From Acidimicrobiia bacterium (GTDB taxonomy: Bacteria; Actinomycetota; Acidimicrobiia; IMCC26256; JAMXLJ01): 64,000 nucleotides of DNA. A program made the position numbers and the translations under genes. Below, piece by piece: positions 8,200 through 16,663 of the stretch (positions are counted from its first letter, which is position 1; each line of letters opens with the position of its first letter). The notes under the pieces are model-generated. The model did no database searches, was not told where the DNA came from, and saw only the letters and a program-made list of their open reading frames with translations. The DNA lies in contig DASRES010000085.1 of NCBI GenBank assembly GCA_035651955.1, forward strand, positions 1-64,000. Reading direction: 5' to 3'.

Positions 8200-8618
8200 C
8201 CGTGTCCGGCAGCCAGGCGACGACGCCGCCGTCGTCGGACGACACCGTCGCGACGGTCCTCCCGCCGGTGCCGCCGAGCGTGTCCGCGGCACGGCGCTTC
8301 GTCGCCGCCGCGCTGCGGCGCCACCACACGGTGCCCGAGGTGATCGACACCGCGTGCCTGTTGACGAGCGAGCTCGTGACGAACGCGCTCGTGCACGCGC
8401 GGTCACGCGTGAAGCTCACCGTGTCCGTCCTCGGCCGGCGTGTGCGCGTCGAGGTCGGCGACGCGAGCGAGGCCCAGCCCCGTCCACGCGCGATGGTCGA
8501 CGACGCGACCACGGGCCGCGGGCTGCACATCGTCGAGGCGATGGCGACACGGTGGGGCTCCTCGGCGACGGCCGACGGCAAGCGCGTCTGGTTCGAGCTC
8601 GAGGGCGTCGGCGGGTAG
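8196..8618 (+). CDS. HATPase protein kinase of RsbW type with intact N box
   Basis: A 140-residue HATPase_c_2 protein. Unlike the two UsfX-like anti-sigma factors, it keeps the catalytic features: the N box SELVTNALVHA with its Asn, the G1-like VEVGDAS and the G2 loop TTGRGLHIVEAM. Proteins of this type phosphorylate the serine of STAS antagonists. The GTG start overlaps the sigma stop by 4 nt, and the first 20 or so residues are Ser/Thr/Pro-rich and probably unstructured. I infer that it supplies the kinase activity missing from the anti-sigma proteins, acting on STAS proteins such as those encoded at 9540 and 10011. This partner assignment is inference from position. Confidence 0.85.
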   Translation: MTVSGSQATTPPSSDDTVATVLPPVPPSVSAARRFVAAALRRHHTVPEVIDTACLLTSELVTNALVHARSRVKLTVSVLGRRVRVEVGDASEAQPRPRAMVDDATTGRGLHIVEAMATRWGSSATADGKRVWFELEGVGG

Positions 8619-8692
8619 CTCGGGGACGGCGTCGCTAACATCCGCGATCCGACTTCGGCGCGCACGGCAGGGCGCCGGCAGGGAGGTCGCCG

Positions 8693-9406
8693 ATGGCTGC
8701 CGACGACGACCGGCTCAACGAGAGCCTCGACGCGCTGTCGAAGCTGCTCCTGTCCGACGAGCCGCTCGATGCCGCGCTCGCGCGCGTCACCGAGCTCGCG
8801 ATCGCGAGCGTTCCCGTCTGCGACGCCGCCGACGTGACGCTCATCACCGAGGACGGCCCGCGCGCCCGCGTGCGCAGCGACCCCGACGGTCCCGGTCTCG
8901 ACGAGGTCCAGCTGCAGGCGGGCGAGGGACCCACCATCGAGGCCGTCGCGACGTGCGAGCCGGTGCACGTGCCGTCGACGCGTACGGCCACGCGCTGGTC
9001 GACGTTCGCGCAGGCCGCGGCCGAGGTCGGGCTCGCCAGCTGTCTGGTCGCGCCCATGCTCGTCCGGGGTCAGTGCATCGGCGCGCTCAACCTCTACAGC
9101 CGCAAGGAGGACGTGTTCGGCCCGCGCGACGAGCGGGCCGCCGTGCTCGTCGCGTCGCAGGCGGCGGTCGTCCTCGCGAACGCCCAGCTCCACCAGGCGT
9201 GCGTCGATCTGACGGGCCAGCTCGAGGAGGCGCTCGGTTCCCGCGCGGTGATCGACCAGGCCAAGGGCGTCCTCATGGAGCGCCGACGGTGCAGCGCCGA
9301 GGAGGCGTTCGAGGAGCTCCGCCGCCGATCCCAGCACGAGAACCGCAAGGTCCGGGAGCTGGCCCAGGACCTCGTCGACGAGGTCTCCGGCCGGGCCGAT
9401 CGGTAG
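8693..9406 (+). CDS. GAF-ANTAR signalling protein (antiterminator type)
   Basis: A 237-residue protein with an N-terminal GAF sensor domain (about residues 20-165) and a C-terminal ANTAR RNA-binding domain (about 170-232). The GAF part contains LQAGEGPTIEAV and GALNLYSR; the ANTAR helix bundle contains SRAVIDQAKGVLMERRRCS, a hallmark of the family. ANTAR proteins bind paired hairpins in nascent mRNA and prevent termination. The ATG at 8693 follows GGGAGGTCGCCG. A TAACAT box about 50 nt upstream could be its -10. The gene lies between the HATPase gene and two STAS genes, so it probably belongs to the same stress network. Its RNA target is not visible. Confidence 0.92.
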   Translation: MAADDDRLNESLDALSKLLLSDEPLDAALARVTELAIASVPVCDAADVTLITEDGPRARVRSDPDGPGLDEVQLQAGEGPTIEAVATCEPVHVPSTRTATRWSTFAQAAAEVGLASCLVAPMLVRGQCIGALNLYSRKEDVFGPRDERAAVLVASQAAVVLANAQLHQACVDLTGQLEEALGSRAVIDQAKGVLMERRRCSAEEAFEELRRRSQHENRKVRELAQDLVDEVSGRADR

Positions 9407-9539
9407 ATCTTGGAGATCACCCCGCGTCACGCGCGAGAATGTGGGCCCGCGGTTGAGCAGCCAGCCGCCTCTGCCGGCCGGCGACCCCCGCGCTCCCGCG
9501 GCGCCGGCGGCGCCGGTTGTTGGGCGCGAGGAGGATCGC

Positions 9540-9890
9540 TTGACCGACGTCGATGGTCCGCGGCTGGGTGAGGGGCCCGCCGAGTTCCGGTGCGAGATCG
9601 TGCACGAGACGGACCGCGTCGCCGTGTGCGTCGGGGGTGACGTCGACATGGCGACCGCGCCGCAGGTCGCGGACGCGCTGGCGCAAGCCGCGACGACGAC
9701 GCCGCCCACCGACGTGGTCGTGGACCTCGCCGCGTGCACGTTCCTCGACTCGAGCGGCCTCTCGGCGCTCCTCGAGGGCGCGCGAGCGGCACGTGCCGCG
9801 GGACGCGGCTACGCAATCCGCGGTGCCAACGAACAGATCGTCCGCCTCGTCGAGCTGACCAGCCTCACGGACGAGCTCCCGTTCGAGTAG
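9540..9890 (+). CDS. STAS-domain anti-anti-sigma factor 1
   Basis: A 116-residue STAS protein with the core FLDSSGLSALLEGARAA; the first Ser of DSSGL is the site phosphorylated by RsbW-type kinases. When dephosphorylated, such proteins bind the anti-sigma factor and free the sigma factor. The TTG at 9540 is chosen because GAGGAGGA lies at proper distance before it; an in-frame GTG at 9441 would add 33 Pro/Ala-rich residues outside the domain. The gene follows the GAF-ANTAR gene after 133 nt. No sigma-F/B promoter was found directly upstream. Confidence 0.85.
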   Translation: MTDVDGPRLGEGPAEFRCEIVHETDRVAVCVGGDVDMATAPQVADALAQAATTTPPTDVVVDLAACTFLDSSGLSALLEGARAARAAGRGYAIRGANEQIVRLVELTSLTDELPFE

Positions 9891-9917
9891 CGGGGGCGCG
9901 GAGCGGGGCGGGGAGAC

Positions 9918-9943
9918 GGTTTCCGCCCCCGGGCGGCGGGTAC
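9918..9943 (+). promoter_or_regulatory. Sigma-F/B-type promoter of STAS gene 2
   Basis: GGTTT (9918-9922), a 15-nt spacer and GGGTAC (9938-9943) are an exact match to the mycobacterial sigma-F consensus GGTTT-N15-GGGTA. The start codon lies 68 nt downstream. This is the best promoter match in the window. Confidence 0.7.
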
Positions 9944-10010
9944 GCTCCCGGGCCGGGCAGTGGACGTCGTCGTCGCGCGCGTCCACGTGCCGCGAGCCTG
10001 GAGGAGCGAG

Positions 10011-10355
10011 ATGGTCAACACGCCCGAGCCCCGCATCGCGGCCGACGCGCAAGCGGAGTTCACACGCCGCGGGACGCCCGAGGCACCCGAGCTCGCGATC
10101 CGGGGCGAGGTGGACGTCTCGACGTCCGCGGCACTGCGCGACGAGCTGTACGGGATCGTCGACGGCGGGGCCCGGCGGGTCGTCGTCGACTGCAGCGAGA
10201 TGGACTTCATCGACTCGTCCGGGCTCGGTGTGCTCGTCGGCGCGCTGAAGCGCGTCCGCGAGAAGGACGGCGAGCTCGTGCTCAAGTCGCTGAACCCGTC
10301 CGCCCGCAAGGTGTTCGAGATCACCGGGCTCACGAAGCTCTTCACCATCGAGTAG
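10011..10355 (+). CDS. STAS-domain anti-anti-sigma factor 2
   Basis: A 114-residue STAS protein with MDFIDSSGLGVLVGALKR, containing the phosphorylatable serine, and the typical C-terminal ITGLTKLF. The ATG at 10011 follows GGAGGAGCGAG, an ideal ribosome binding site; the frame stays open to 9960 without further domain content. A consensus sigma-F-type promoter precedes it, giving a positive feedback design in which active sigma factor makes more of its own antagonist-of-antagonist. It and STAS 1 may serve the two sigma modules separately. Which anti-sigma each binds is unknown. Confidence 0.9.
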   Translation: MVNTPEPRIAADAQAEFTRRGTPEAPELAIRGEVDVSTSAALRDELYGIVDGGARRVVVDCSEMDFIDSSGLGVLVGALKRVREKDGELVLKSLNPSARKVFEITGLTKLFTIE

Positions 10356-10380
10356 CGGCGCGGGGCGCGCCGGTCGCGGG

Positions 10381-11358
10381 CTAGACGGGCTCGCGAACGA
10401 CCTCGGCCGGGTCCTTGTCGTCGCGCAGGCCTGCGTAGCGCGGGTGGCGGAGGATCCCCGCCTGCGTCCACTCGTGGAATCGCACCTCCACGACGAGGAC
10501 GGGCTCGACGAAACGCGCGTCTTTGAGGCGCGGGAGGTCGACGAACGGAGCGGTCGCCCGCGCGTGCCGGGCGACGAGCGCCTCGAGGCGCGCTCGCGTC
10601 GCCTCGTCGATCCCCGACCCGACGCGGCCCGCGTAGTGGAGCCGGTGCTCGTCGTCGTAGTAGCCGACGAGCAGCGATCCGAGGTGCGTCTCGAGCCGGC
10701 CGGTGCCGGGCAGCCACCCGCCGACGACGAGCTCCTGGCTGTGGTCGACCTTGGTCTTGCGCCATGCCGGTGAGCGGCGCCCCGCCTCGTAGCGACTGTC
10801 GAGCCGCTTCGCGACGACACCTTCCAGCCCGAGCGCGGTCGCCGCGTCGCGCACCGCGGCGCCGTCGCCGGTGTGCGCGGGTGGCGTCTGCCAGTGCGGC
10901 GACGCCAGCCCGAGCGCGTGGAGCAGCGCGCGCCGCTCCGTGTACGGGAGGTCCGTGACGAGACGGCCGTCGAGCCACAGCACGTCGAACAGCATCAGTA
11001 CGACGGGCACGCGCGCGGCGAGGCGCGCCGCGACGTCGACGGACGCGACGTTCATCCGCTGCTGCAGCACCTCGAAGCTCGGACGCCCCGTGGTGTCGAC
11101 GGCAACGATCTCGCCGTCGAGCAGCGCGCCGCCGCCGACCTTCCCCGCGAGGCCATGGAGCTCGGGGTACCGGTCGCCGACGTCGTTGCCGCGTCGGGAC
11201 GTGATCCGGACCCGGTCGTCGGTCACGGCGACGAGGGCGCGCACGCCGTCCCATTTCATCTCGAACGACCAGTGCGCGTCGTCGGTCGGCAGCGGTCCGG
11301 GCGTCGCGAGCATCGGCAGGACGTGCTCCGGCATCGGGACGCGGCCCGCGGGTGTCAC
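10381..11358 (-). CDS. ATP-dependent DNA ligase (LigC/LigD-ligase type)
   Basis: A 325-residue ATP-dependent DNA ligase with an adenylation domain and an OB-fold domain. Motif I is EMKWDGVRA, with the lysine that receives AMP. LLDGEIV (motif III), GLEGVVAKRLDSRYEAGRRS (motif IV region) and WRKTKV (motif V) follow, and the OB-fold carries HYAGRVGSG. The size fits stand-alone ligases related to the LigD ligase domain, which act in end joining and gap repair. No Ku gene or LigD polymerase is seen nearby. The GTG at 11358 is supported by a TACGGT box ending 6 nt before it; the ATG at 11334 is an alternative. Confidence 0.92.
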   Translation of the reverse strand: MTPAGRVPMPEHVLPMLATPGPLPTDDAHWSFEMKWDGVRALVAVTDDRVRITSRRGNDVGDRYPELHGLAGKVGGGALLDGEIVAVDTTGRPSFEVLQQRMNVASVDVAARLAARVPVVLMLFDVLWLDGRLVTDLPYTERRALLHALGLASPHWQTPPAHTGDGAAVRDAATALGLEGVVAKRLDSRYEAGRRSPAWRKTKVDHSQELVVGGWLPGTGRLETHLGSLLVGYYDDEHRLHYAGRVGSGIDEATRARLEALVARHARATAPFVDLPRLKDARFVEPVLVVEVRFHEWTQAGILRHPRYAGLRDDKDPAEVVREPV

Positions 11359-11364
11359 CGGCCC

Positions 11365-11370
11365 ACCGTA
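11365..11370 (-). promoter_or_regulatory. -10 box TACGGT of the ligase gene
   Basis: TACGGT ends 6 nt before the GTG start at 11358. The spacing fits a leaderless transcript and favours this GTG. Confidence 0.45.
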
Positions 11371-11395
11371 GTGGCACGCGCGCAGCGTGAACTCG

Positions 11396-11423
11396 GGTGT
11401 CGAACCGTCCCGTGCGGGGGTAC
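11396..11423 (+). promoter_or_regulatory. Sigma-F/B-like promoter of the membrane stress protein
   Basis: GGTGT (11396-11400), a 17-nt spacer and GGGTAC (11418-11423) resemble the sigma-F/B pattern. The downstream gene starts 40 nt later. The -35 part is weaker than at 9918. Confidence 0.4.
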
Positions 11424-11462
11424 GCGCGCAACGAGACGAGAGCGAGCGAGGAAGGTACGACC

Positions 11463-12023
11463 ATGCGGACCCGTCACCATGCGATGGCCGGGGTTCCCGA
11501 CGTGGCAGCGCGCTTCGCCGACATGCCGCACGCCCGGGCCGCGATCGAGGCGCTCGAGAACAGTGGCGTCGACGGCGACGACATCGTCCTCACCGGCACG
11601 CGCGCGCTCGAGGCCGAAGCGGCGCCGACCAAGACGGCGGCGGACAGCCGCGCGGTGACCCACGTGTTGGTGCGCACGCTGCGGGCGATCGTGCTGTGGG
11701 CCGTGGCCGGCATCGCGGTCGGGCTCGCGGTCGGCGCGATCATCCTGTGGATCAGCGGGTCGTGGAACGCGCCCGCGTGGCTGTGGGTCTTCGGGATCCT
11801 GGGCGCGTTCCTCGGCGGGACGCTGGGCGGGATGATCGGCGCGGAGCGGTCGATCAGCGACTCCGATGCCTGGAACCTGACGTTCCAGGACGTCAGTGAC
11901 GGCGGCGTCTGGGTCGGTGTGCGCGTCCGCGACGAGAAGCGCGCCGAGAGCGCGCTGGCCGTCATGCAGCGCGCCGACCCGATCGCGGTGCGCGTCGACC
12001 TGCGTGACCGCGACTCCGCCTGA
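11463..12023 (+). CDS. Two-pass membrane protein, stress-protein-like
   Basis: A 186-residue protein with a soluble N-terminal part of about 80 residues containing HARAAIEALENSGVDGDDI, a pattern seen in flavin-free general-stress and DUF1269-like domains. Two close hydrophobic segments follow at about 88-108 and 113-135. The second carries glycine repeats (GILGAFLGGTLGGMIGAE) and a soluble tail follows. The ATG at 11463 has GAGGAAGG upstream. A sigma-F/B-like promoter 40 nt upstream makes a stress role plausible. The exact family is uncertain. Its stop is 2 nt from the convergent menE stop. Confidence 0.65.
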   Translation: MRTRHHAMAGVPDVAARFADMPHARAAIEALENSGVDGDDIVLTGTRALEAEAAPTKTAADSRAVTHVLVRTLRAIVLWAVAGIAVGLAVGAIILWISGSWNAPAWLWVFGILGAFLGGTLGGMIGAERSISDSDAWNLTFQDVSDGGVWVGVRVRDEKRAESALAVMQRADPIAVRVDLRDRDSA

Positions 12024-12025
12024 CG

Positions 12026-13210
12026 TCACGCGCGCGAGCGCAGGAGCCCGCGCCGCGGCTTGCCGCTCGCCGTACGGGGGATGGAAGCCGCGAACCTGAG
12101 CTCACGAGGGAGCTCCGCCGCGCTCAGCTCGTCGCGCGCGAACGCGCGCAGCTCGTCGAGCGTCGGCAGCCCGTTCGCGTCGGCGGGCACGACGTGCGCG
12201 ACGACGCGCTCGCCCCATTCCGCATCCGGCGCCCCGGTGACGCAGACGTCCGCGACACGGGGGTGGCGCGCGAGGACGCGCTCGACGCTCGTCGGGCTGA
12301 CGTTGACGCCGCCGGTGATCACGAGATCGCGGCGGCGGTCGACGACGCGCAGCGTCCCGTCGTCGGCGCGCTCGCCGACGTCCCCGGTCCGGAGCCAGCC
12401 GTCCGTCGTGAACGCGTCACGGGTCGCGTCCGGGTCGCGGTGATAGCCGCGCATCACCACCGGACCCCGGACCTGGATCTCACCGTCCGGCGCGATGCGC
12501 ACGTCGACGCCCGGCAGCGCGTGCCCGTCGTGGACGCAGCCTCCACCCGTCTCCGTCATGCCGTACGTGGTCGCGACGTGCGCGCCACGTGCCGTCGCTC
12601 GCGCGACGAGCTCACGTGGGATCGGGCCCCCACCGAGCAGCGCGACGCGGAAGTGGTCGACGGGTGCGCCCGCGTCGAGCAGTCGCGTCAGCATCGTCGC
12701 CACGACCGAGACGAGCGTCGCACCTTCGTGCTCCGGTGACGCGCCGACCGCGTCGACGTCGAACGCCTCGTGGACCACGAGCGGCAGGTCGTGTGTACGC
12801 GCGCGGGCCACGATCGCGAGCCCCGCGACGTGGTGCACGGGCACGCAGCACAACCAGCGGTCGTCGGGTTCGCGCCCGATCGCCGTGTGCACCGCGCGCG
12901 CCGAGGCCGAGAGCGCGTCGTGGTCGAGTTGCACGGCGCGCGGCGTGCCCGTCGTCCCCGAGGTGGCGAGCACCGCGCCGACGCCGGCCGGGACCGGTTC
13001 GCCCCGGTCGGGCACCGGGCGCGTGCCGTCGCCGTCGTCCACGTGCGTCGGCCGGAGCACGGCGAGACGCGCGGCCACGGCCGCCCCCGGGGCGCCGGGG
13101 TCGAGGGGCGCGACGGCGTCGCCCCGGTCCCAGGCCCGGGTGATCGCGTCGACGGCCCGGGCGCCCCGGGCCGGCACCGCGACCAGGTTCGCTTCGTCGG
13201 CCGCCGGCAT
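12026..13210 (-). CDS. menE: o-Succinylbenzoate-CoA ligase MenE
   Basis: A 394-residue acyl-adenylate-forming enzyme that activates o-succinylbenzoate with ATP and CoA in menaquinone synthesis. The AMP-binding loop [12 protein letters not shown], the adenine loop [11 protein letters not shown], the [11 protein letters not shown] hinge region and the C-terminal catalytic lysine motif [10 protein letters not shown] are all present. The short length, lacking the large N-terminal part of acetate or fatty-acid ligases, is typical of MenE. The ATG at 13210 is backed by a TACCGT box ending 8 nt before it; the frame stays open to 13321 but would overlap the menB start. It is divergent from menB, placing two pathway genes back to back. 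Confidence 0.88.
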   Translation of the reverse strand: MPAADEANLVAVPARGARAVDAITRAWDRGDAVAPLDPGAPGAAVAARLAVLRPTHVDDGDGTRPVPDRGEPVPAGVGAVLATSGTTGTPRAVQLDHDALSASARAVHTAIGREPDDRWLCCVPVHHVAGLAIVARARTHDLPLVVHEAFDVDAVGASPEHEGATLVSVVATMLTRLLDAGAPVDHFRVALLGGGPIPRELVARATARGAHVATTYGMTETGGGCVHDGHALPGVDVRIAPDGEIQVRGPVVMRGYHRDPDATRDAFTTDGWLRTGDVGERADDGTLRVVDRRRDLVITGGVNVSPTSVERVLARHPRVADVCVTGAPDAEWGERVVAHVVPADANGLPTLDELRAFARDELSAAELPRELRFAASIPRTASGKPRRGLLRSRA

Positions 13211-13217
13211 CGCCCGG

Positions 13218-13224
13218 TACGGTA
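13218..13224. promoter_or_regulatory. Bidirectional -10 region between menE and menB
   Basis: TACCGT on the minus strand (13224-13219) ends 8 nt before menE. The same bases read TACGGT on the plus strand (13218-13223), about 95 nt ahead of menB. One short palindromic region may therefore set transcription in both directions. Confidence 0.4.
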
Positions 13225-13319
13225 ACCGTTGGAGCGCCCGCTCCCAGAGTCGCACTCCCAGGGTCGCGGCTCGCTCGACGACCGGCGTGCAGGCGCCGGC
13301 CCGGCTCGCAGGAGGTGCC

Positions 13320-14168
13320 ATGGCGGCGAACCCGATCCGGCCCGCGCTCGACTGGAAGCCGTGGGGCGACGACCTCGGCTACACCGACATCCGTCTCGAG
13401 CAGGCCGAGGGCATCGCGAAGATCACGATCGACCGGCCCGAGGTGCGCAACGCGTTCCGGCCCCGCACGCTGTTCGAGCTGCAGGACGCGTTCGAGCGGG
13501 CCCGCAACGACGCCGAGGTCGGCGTGATCGTCCTCACCGGCGAGGGTCCCGACGCGTTCTGCTCGGGTGGGGACCAGCGCATCCGCGGCGACGACGGCTA
13601 CGTCGGCGACGACGGCGTCGGCCGGTTGAACGTCCTCGACCTGCAGATCCAGATCCGCCGGCTCCCCAAGCCCGTCGTCGCGATGGTGGCCGGATACGCG
13701 GTCGGCGGCGGCCACGTGCTCCACGTCGTGTGCGACCTGACCATCGCCGCCGACAACGCGCGCTTCGGCCAGACCGGGCCGAAGGTCGGCTCGTTCGACG
13801 GTGGATACGGGTCGGGCCTGCTCGCGCGCTCCGTCGGTCAGAAGAAGGCCCGCGAGATCTGGTTCCTGTGCGAGCAGTACGACGCGCAGACCGCCGCCGA
13901 CATGGGACTCGTCAACAAGGTCGTCCCGCTCGCCGAGCTCGAGGAGCAGACGGTCGCGTGGTGCCGGCGCATGCTGACCCACAGCCCGATCGCGCTGCGC
14001 ATGCTGAAGGCGGGTCTCAACGCGGCCGACGACGGGCTCGCCGGCATCCAGCAGCTCGCGGGCGATGCGACGATGCTCTTCTACATGACCGAGGAGGCGC
14101 AGGAGGGCAAGCGCGCCTACCTCGAGAAGCGAAAGCCGGACTTCGGGCGCTTTCCCAAGCGCCCGTAG
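13320..14168 (+). CDS. menB: 1,4-Dihydroxy-2-naphthoyl-CoA synthase MenB
   Basis: A 282-residue crotonase-fold enzyme closing the second aromatic ring of DHNA-CoA. The signature [15 protein letters not shown], the oxyanion region [16 protein letters not shown] and the active-site segment [15 protein letters not shown] mark MenB among crotonases. At the position of the catalytic Asp185 of the M. tuberculosis enzyme this protein has Gly, as in the E. coli type that uses bicarbonate as base. The ATG at 13320 follows AGGAGGTGCC, a strong ribosome binding site. It begins the plus-strand run menB, menA, menC. Confidence 0.95.
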   Translation: MAANPIRPALDWKPWGDDLGYTDIRLEQAEGIAKITIDRPEVRNAFRPRTLFELQDAFERARNDAEVGVIVLTGEGPDAFCSGGDQRIRGDDGYVGDDGVGRLNVLDLQIQIRRLPKPVVAMVAGYAVGGGHVLHVVCDLTIAADNARFGQTGPKVGSFDGGYGSGLLARSVGQKKAREIWFLCEQYDAQTAADMGLVNKVVPLAELEEQTVAWCRRMLTHSPIALRMLKAGLNAADDGLAGIQQLAGDATMLFYMTEEAQEGKRAYLEKRKPDFGRFPKRP

Positions 14169-14195
14169 TCCGATGTCTTCTCGCTCACTCACTGC

Positions 14196-14214
14196 GGGCC
14201 GGGATACCCGGCCC
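14196..14214. terminator. Short GC hairpin between menB and menA
   Basis: GGGCCGGG and CCCGGCCC (8-bp stem, 3-nt loop) lie 28 nt after the menB stop. There is no T tract. It may attenuate rather than end transcription into menA. Confidence 0.4.
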
Positions 14215-14273
14215 TCGGGCATTCGTTCGCTGGCGAGCGACCTGCGCTCCTCCGTCGCTCCGGTCGCCGCACC

Positions 14274-15143
14274 ATGAATCGCGCATCAATTTGGATTGCC
14301 GGCGCCCGGCCGCGGACGCTGGTGATCTCGATCACGCCGGTGTTGGTGGGGACGGCGGCGGCGTCGATCGACGGCCCGACGATCTGGTGGCGCGCGCTCG
14401 CGGCGCTCGTCGTCGCGGTCGCGCTGCAGGTCGGCGTGAACTACGCGAACGACTACTCCGACGGCGTCCGCGGCACCGATCGCGAGCGGCGCGGGCCGCT
14501 CCGCCTCACCGCGTCGGGTCTCGCGTCGCCCACCGCGGTGAAGCGCGCCGCGGCGATCGCGTTCACGCTCGCCGCGGTCGTCGGACTCGTCGTGTCGATC
14601 GTCGTGTCGCCGTGGCTGCTGCTCGTCGGCGCAGCCGCGATCGCGGCTGCCGTGCTGTACACGGGCGGTCCGCGGCCGTACGGATACGAAGGCCTGGGCG
14701 AGGTCTCGGTGCTCGTGTTCTTCGGCTTCGTCGCGACCGCTGGCTCCGCGTTCGTGCAGTTGCACGACATCCCCGCCGTGGCGTGGTGGGGATCGCTCGC
14801 GATGGGGCTGCCGGCGTGCGCGATCTTGCTGGCGAACAACGTCCGCGACGTCACGACCGACGTCGAGGCGGGGAAGCGCACGCTCGCGGTGCGCATCGGC
14901 GCCGTCAACGCGCGTCGGTTGTTCGTCGCGTGCATCGCGGGCGCGTTCGTCGCGGTCCTCGCCGTCGGCGTGTCCCATCCGCTGGCGCTGCTCGGCCTGC
15001 TCGCGATCCCGTTCGCGCTCGGTCCGTGTCGGCTCGTCCTGACGCGAGCAGACCCGCCCGGTCTCGTCGCCGCGCTCGTCGCGACGACACGCTTGCAACT
15101 CGTGCTCGGAGTCCTGCTGACGGTGGGTCTGGCGCTGTCGTGA
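14274..15143 (+). CDS. menA: DHNA polyprenyltransferase MenA
   Basis: A 289-residue integral membrane prenyltransferase of the UbiA superfamily that attaches the polyprenyl tail to 1,4-dihydroxy-2-naphthoate. The first Asp-rich motif is NYANDYSDGVRGTD and the second is NNVRDVTTDVEAGKRTLAV; these bind the Mg-diphosphate of the prenyl donor. About eight hydrophobic helices follow from the early ITPVLVGTAAA. The ATG at 14274 opens the conserved IWIAGARPRTL; no good ribosome binding site is visible. The stop overlaps the menC start, so the two are coupled. Confidence 0.93.
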   Translation: MNRASIWIAGARPRTLVISITPVLVGTAAASIDGPTIWWRALAALVVAVALQVGVNYANDYSDGVRGTDRERRGPLRLTASGLASPTAVKRAAAIAFTLAAVVGLVVSIVVSPWLLLVGAAAIAAAVLYTGGPRPYGYEGLGEVSVLVFFGFVATAGSAFVQLHDIPAVAWWGSLAMGLPACAILLANNVRDVTTDVEAGKRTLAVRIGAVNARRLFVACIAGAFVAVLAVGVSHPLALLGLLAIPFALGPCRLVLTRADPPGLVAALVATTRLQLVLGVLLTVGLALS

Positions 15144-15979
15144 ACGTGCACCGGCTGCGTCTCGGCGGGCGCGACGTCACGCTGCTGCACGGCCCGGCCG
15201 GCTGGGGTGAGTGCTCGCCGTTGCCGGGATACCCGTGCCCCGAGCGAGCCGCGTGGGCCGCGGCCGAGGAGGCCGCGTGCGGGGGCAGGCCCCGCGCCGT
15301 GCGCGACGAGGTCCCCGTGAACGCGCTCGTCGGTGACGGCCCGCTGCCCGCTCCCGGTTCGCTGGCCGGGTTCGCGTGCGTGAAGGTGAAGGTCGGTCGT
15401 CGCGATCCGCGCGAAGACCTGGACCGCCTCGCGGCGGTGCGCAACGCGGTGGATGCGTCGACGCGGCTGCGCGTCGACGCCAACGGTGCGTGGGACGTGC
15501 ACACAGCGGTCGACGCGCTGACGCGGATGGCCGCGTACGACCTCGAGCTCGCGGAGCAGCCGGTCGCGTCGCTCGACGACCTCGCGCGGGTTCGTGCGCG
15601 CGTTCCGGTCGCGATCGCGGCCGACGAGTGCGTTCGCGACGTCGACGACGCGCGCCGCGTCCGGAGGCTGGACGCGGCTGATGCGGTCGTGCTCAAGGTG
15701 CAGCCCCTCGGCGGAGTCCGCAACGCGCTGCGCGTCGCCGAGGCAGCCGGCGTCCCCGCGATCGTCACGTCGATGATGGAGACGTCGATCGGCATCGCGG
15801 CAGGCGTCGCGCTGGCGTGCGCACTCCCGGAGCTGCCCTACGCGTGCGGCTTGGCGACGGCGTTGCTGCTGGACGAGGACGTCGTCGCCGACCGGCTGGT
15901 TCCGCACGACGGCGTCATCCGGCCGCGGCCACTCGCACCCGATCCCGACCTGCTGGCGCGCTACGAGGTCACCCGGTGA
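15140..15979 (+). CDS. menC: o-Succinylbenzoate synthase MenC (short form)
   Basis: A 279-residue enolase-superfamily enzyme dehydrating SHCHC to o-succinylbenzoate. The catalytic set is visible: KVKVG (second Lys of the KxK pair), metal ligands in RVDANGAW, LAEQP and AADEC, and the opposite lysine in VVLKVQPLGG. The protein is shorter than usual (about 320) because the N-terminal capping domain is condensed to about 90 residues, though GWGECSPLPGY is kept. The GTG at 15140 overlaps the menA stop. The 3' end overlaps the convergent menH gene by 19 nt. Confidence 0.88.
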   Translation: MNVHRLRLGGRDVTLLHGPAGWGECSPLPGYPCPERAAWAAAEEAACGGRPRAVRDEVPVNALVGDGPLPAPGSLAGFACVKVKVGRRDPREDLDRLAAVRNAVDASTRLRVDANGAWDVHTAVDALTRMAAYDLELAEQPVASLDDLARVRARVPVAIAADECVRDVDDARRVRRLDAADAVVLKVQPLGGVRNALRVAEAAGVPAIVTSMMETSIGIAAGVALACALPELPYACGLATALLLDEDVVADRLVPHDGVIRPRPLAPDPDLLARYEVTR

Positions 15980-16656
15980 CGCAGTCGCTCCGCCATCGCG
16001 CGTGCGGCATCCGGTTCCTGCAGGTGCAGCGCGTGGCCGGTGCCGCCAACGACGGTCAGGCGCGCGTTCGTGCCGATCGCGCGCGCCATGTCGCGGCTGA
16101 TGCCGACGTACTTGTCGTCGAGCGCGCCGGCGGCGAGCTCGACCGGCACGGTGAGCTCGCGGAGGCGGTCCCAGACGGGCTCCTGCGCACCCTGGCCGAG
16201 CACGCGCAGCTGGTGCGTCAGTCGCTCGGCCGTGTTCGACGCCCGGCGGGCGTCGGTGCCGGCTTCGTCGGCGGCGAGCGTCGCGAACATCGGCTGCGCG
16301 AGCCAGCGGTCGAGGAACACGTCGACGCCGTCGCGCTCGACGTCGCGCGCGAGCTCGTCGTCGGCGTCGCGACGTGCCGCCCGCTCGCGGTCGTCCGCGA
16401 TGCCCGGCGACGCGCTGACGAGGCCGAGCCCGGCGACGACGTCGGGCCGGTCCAGCGCGAGGCGCAGCGCGAGCCGTCCGCCCATCGAGTAGCCGACGTA
16501 GATCGCGCGGCCGCCCGCGTCGCCGATCGCGTGCGCAGTCGCGACGAAGTCGAGCCCGTCGGGGACGTCGAGCGCGACCGTGTCGTCGAGCCCCTGCCGG
16601 ACGCGATCCCACGAGCTCGCGGGCTGCGTGAAGCCGGGTACGAACACGATCCGCAC
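15961..16656 (-). CDS. menH: SHCHC synthase-like alpha/beta hydrolase MenH
   Basis: A 231-residue alpha/beta-hydrolase fold protein with the nucleophile elbow YVGYSMGGRLAL, late acid region AGALDDKYV and catalytic His in VGGTGHALHLQEP. This fits MenH, which eliminates pyruvate from SEPHCHC. Its place between menC and menD makes this assignment strong. The GTG at 16656 precedes RIVFVPGFTQ; its distance to the divergent menD ATG is only 14 bp, so the menD promoter must lie inside this gene. The opposite orientation to its pathway neighbours is unusual. Confidence 0.85.
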   Translation of the reverse strand: MRIVFVPGFTQPASSWDRVRQGLDDTVALDVPDGLDFVATAHAIGDAGGRAIYVGYSMGGRLALRLALDRPDVVAGLGLVSASPGIADDRERAARRDADDELARDVERDGVDVFLDRWLAQPMFATLAADEAGTDARRASNTAERLTHQLRVLGQGAQEPVWDRLRELTVPVELAAGALDDKYVGISRDMARAIGTNARLTVVGGTGHALHLQEPDAARAMAERLRHRVTS

Positions 16657-16663
16657 CGGGGCA

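Noticed and set aside
13229-15142. Long open frame through menB and menA ahead of menC
   Set aside because: Only its 3' part after 15140 is menC. The upstream part is Arg-rich shadow sequence of menB and menA.
15140-15979. Truncated or broken menC
   Set aside because: Shorter than usual, but every catalytic residue is present and the coupled GTG start is clear; the short cap is natural variation.
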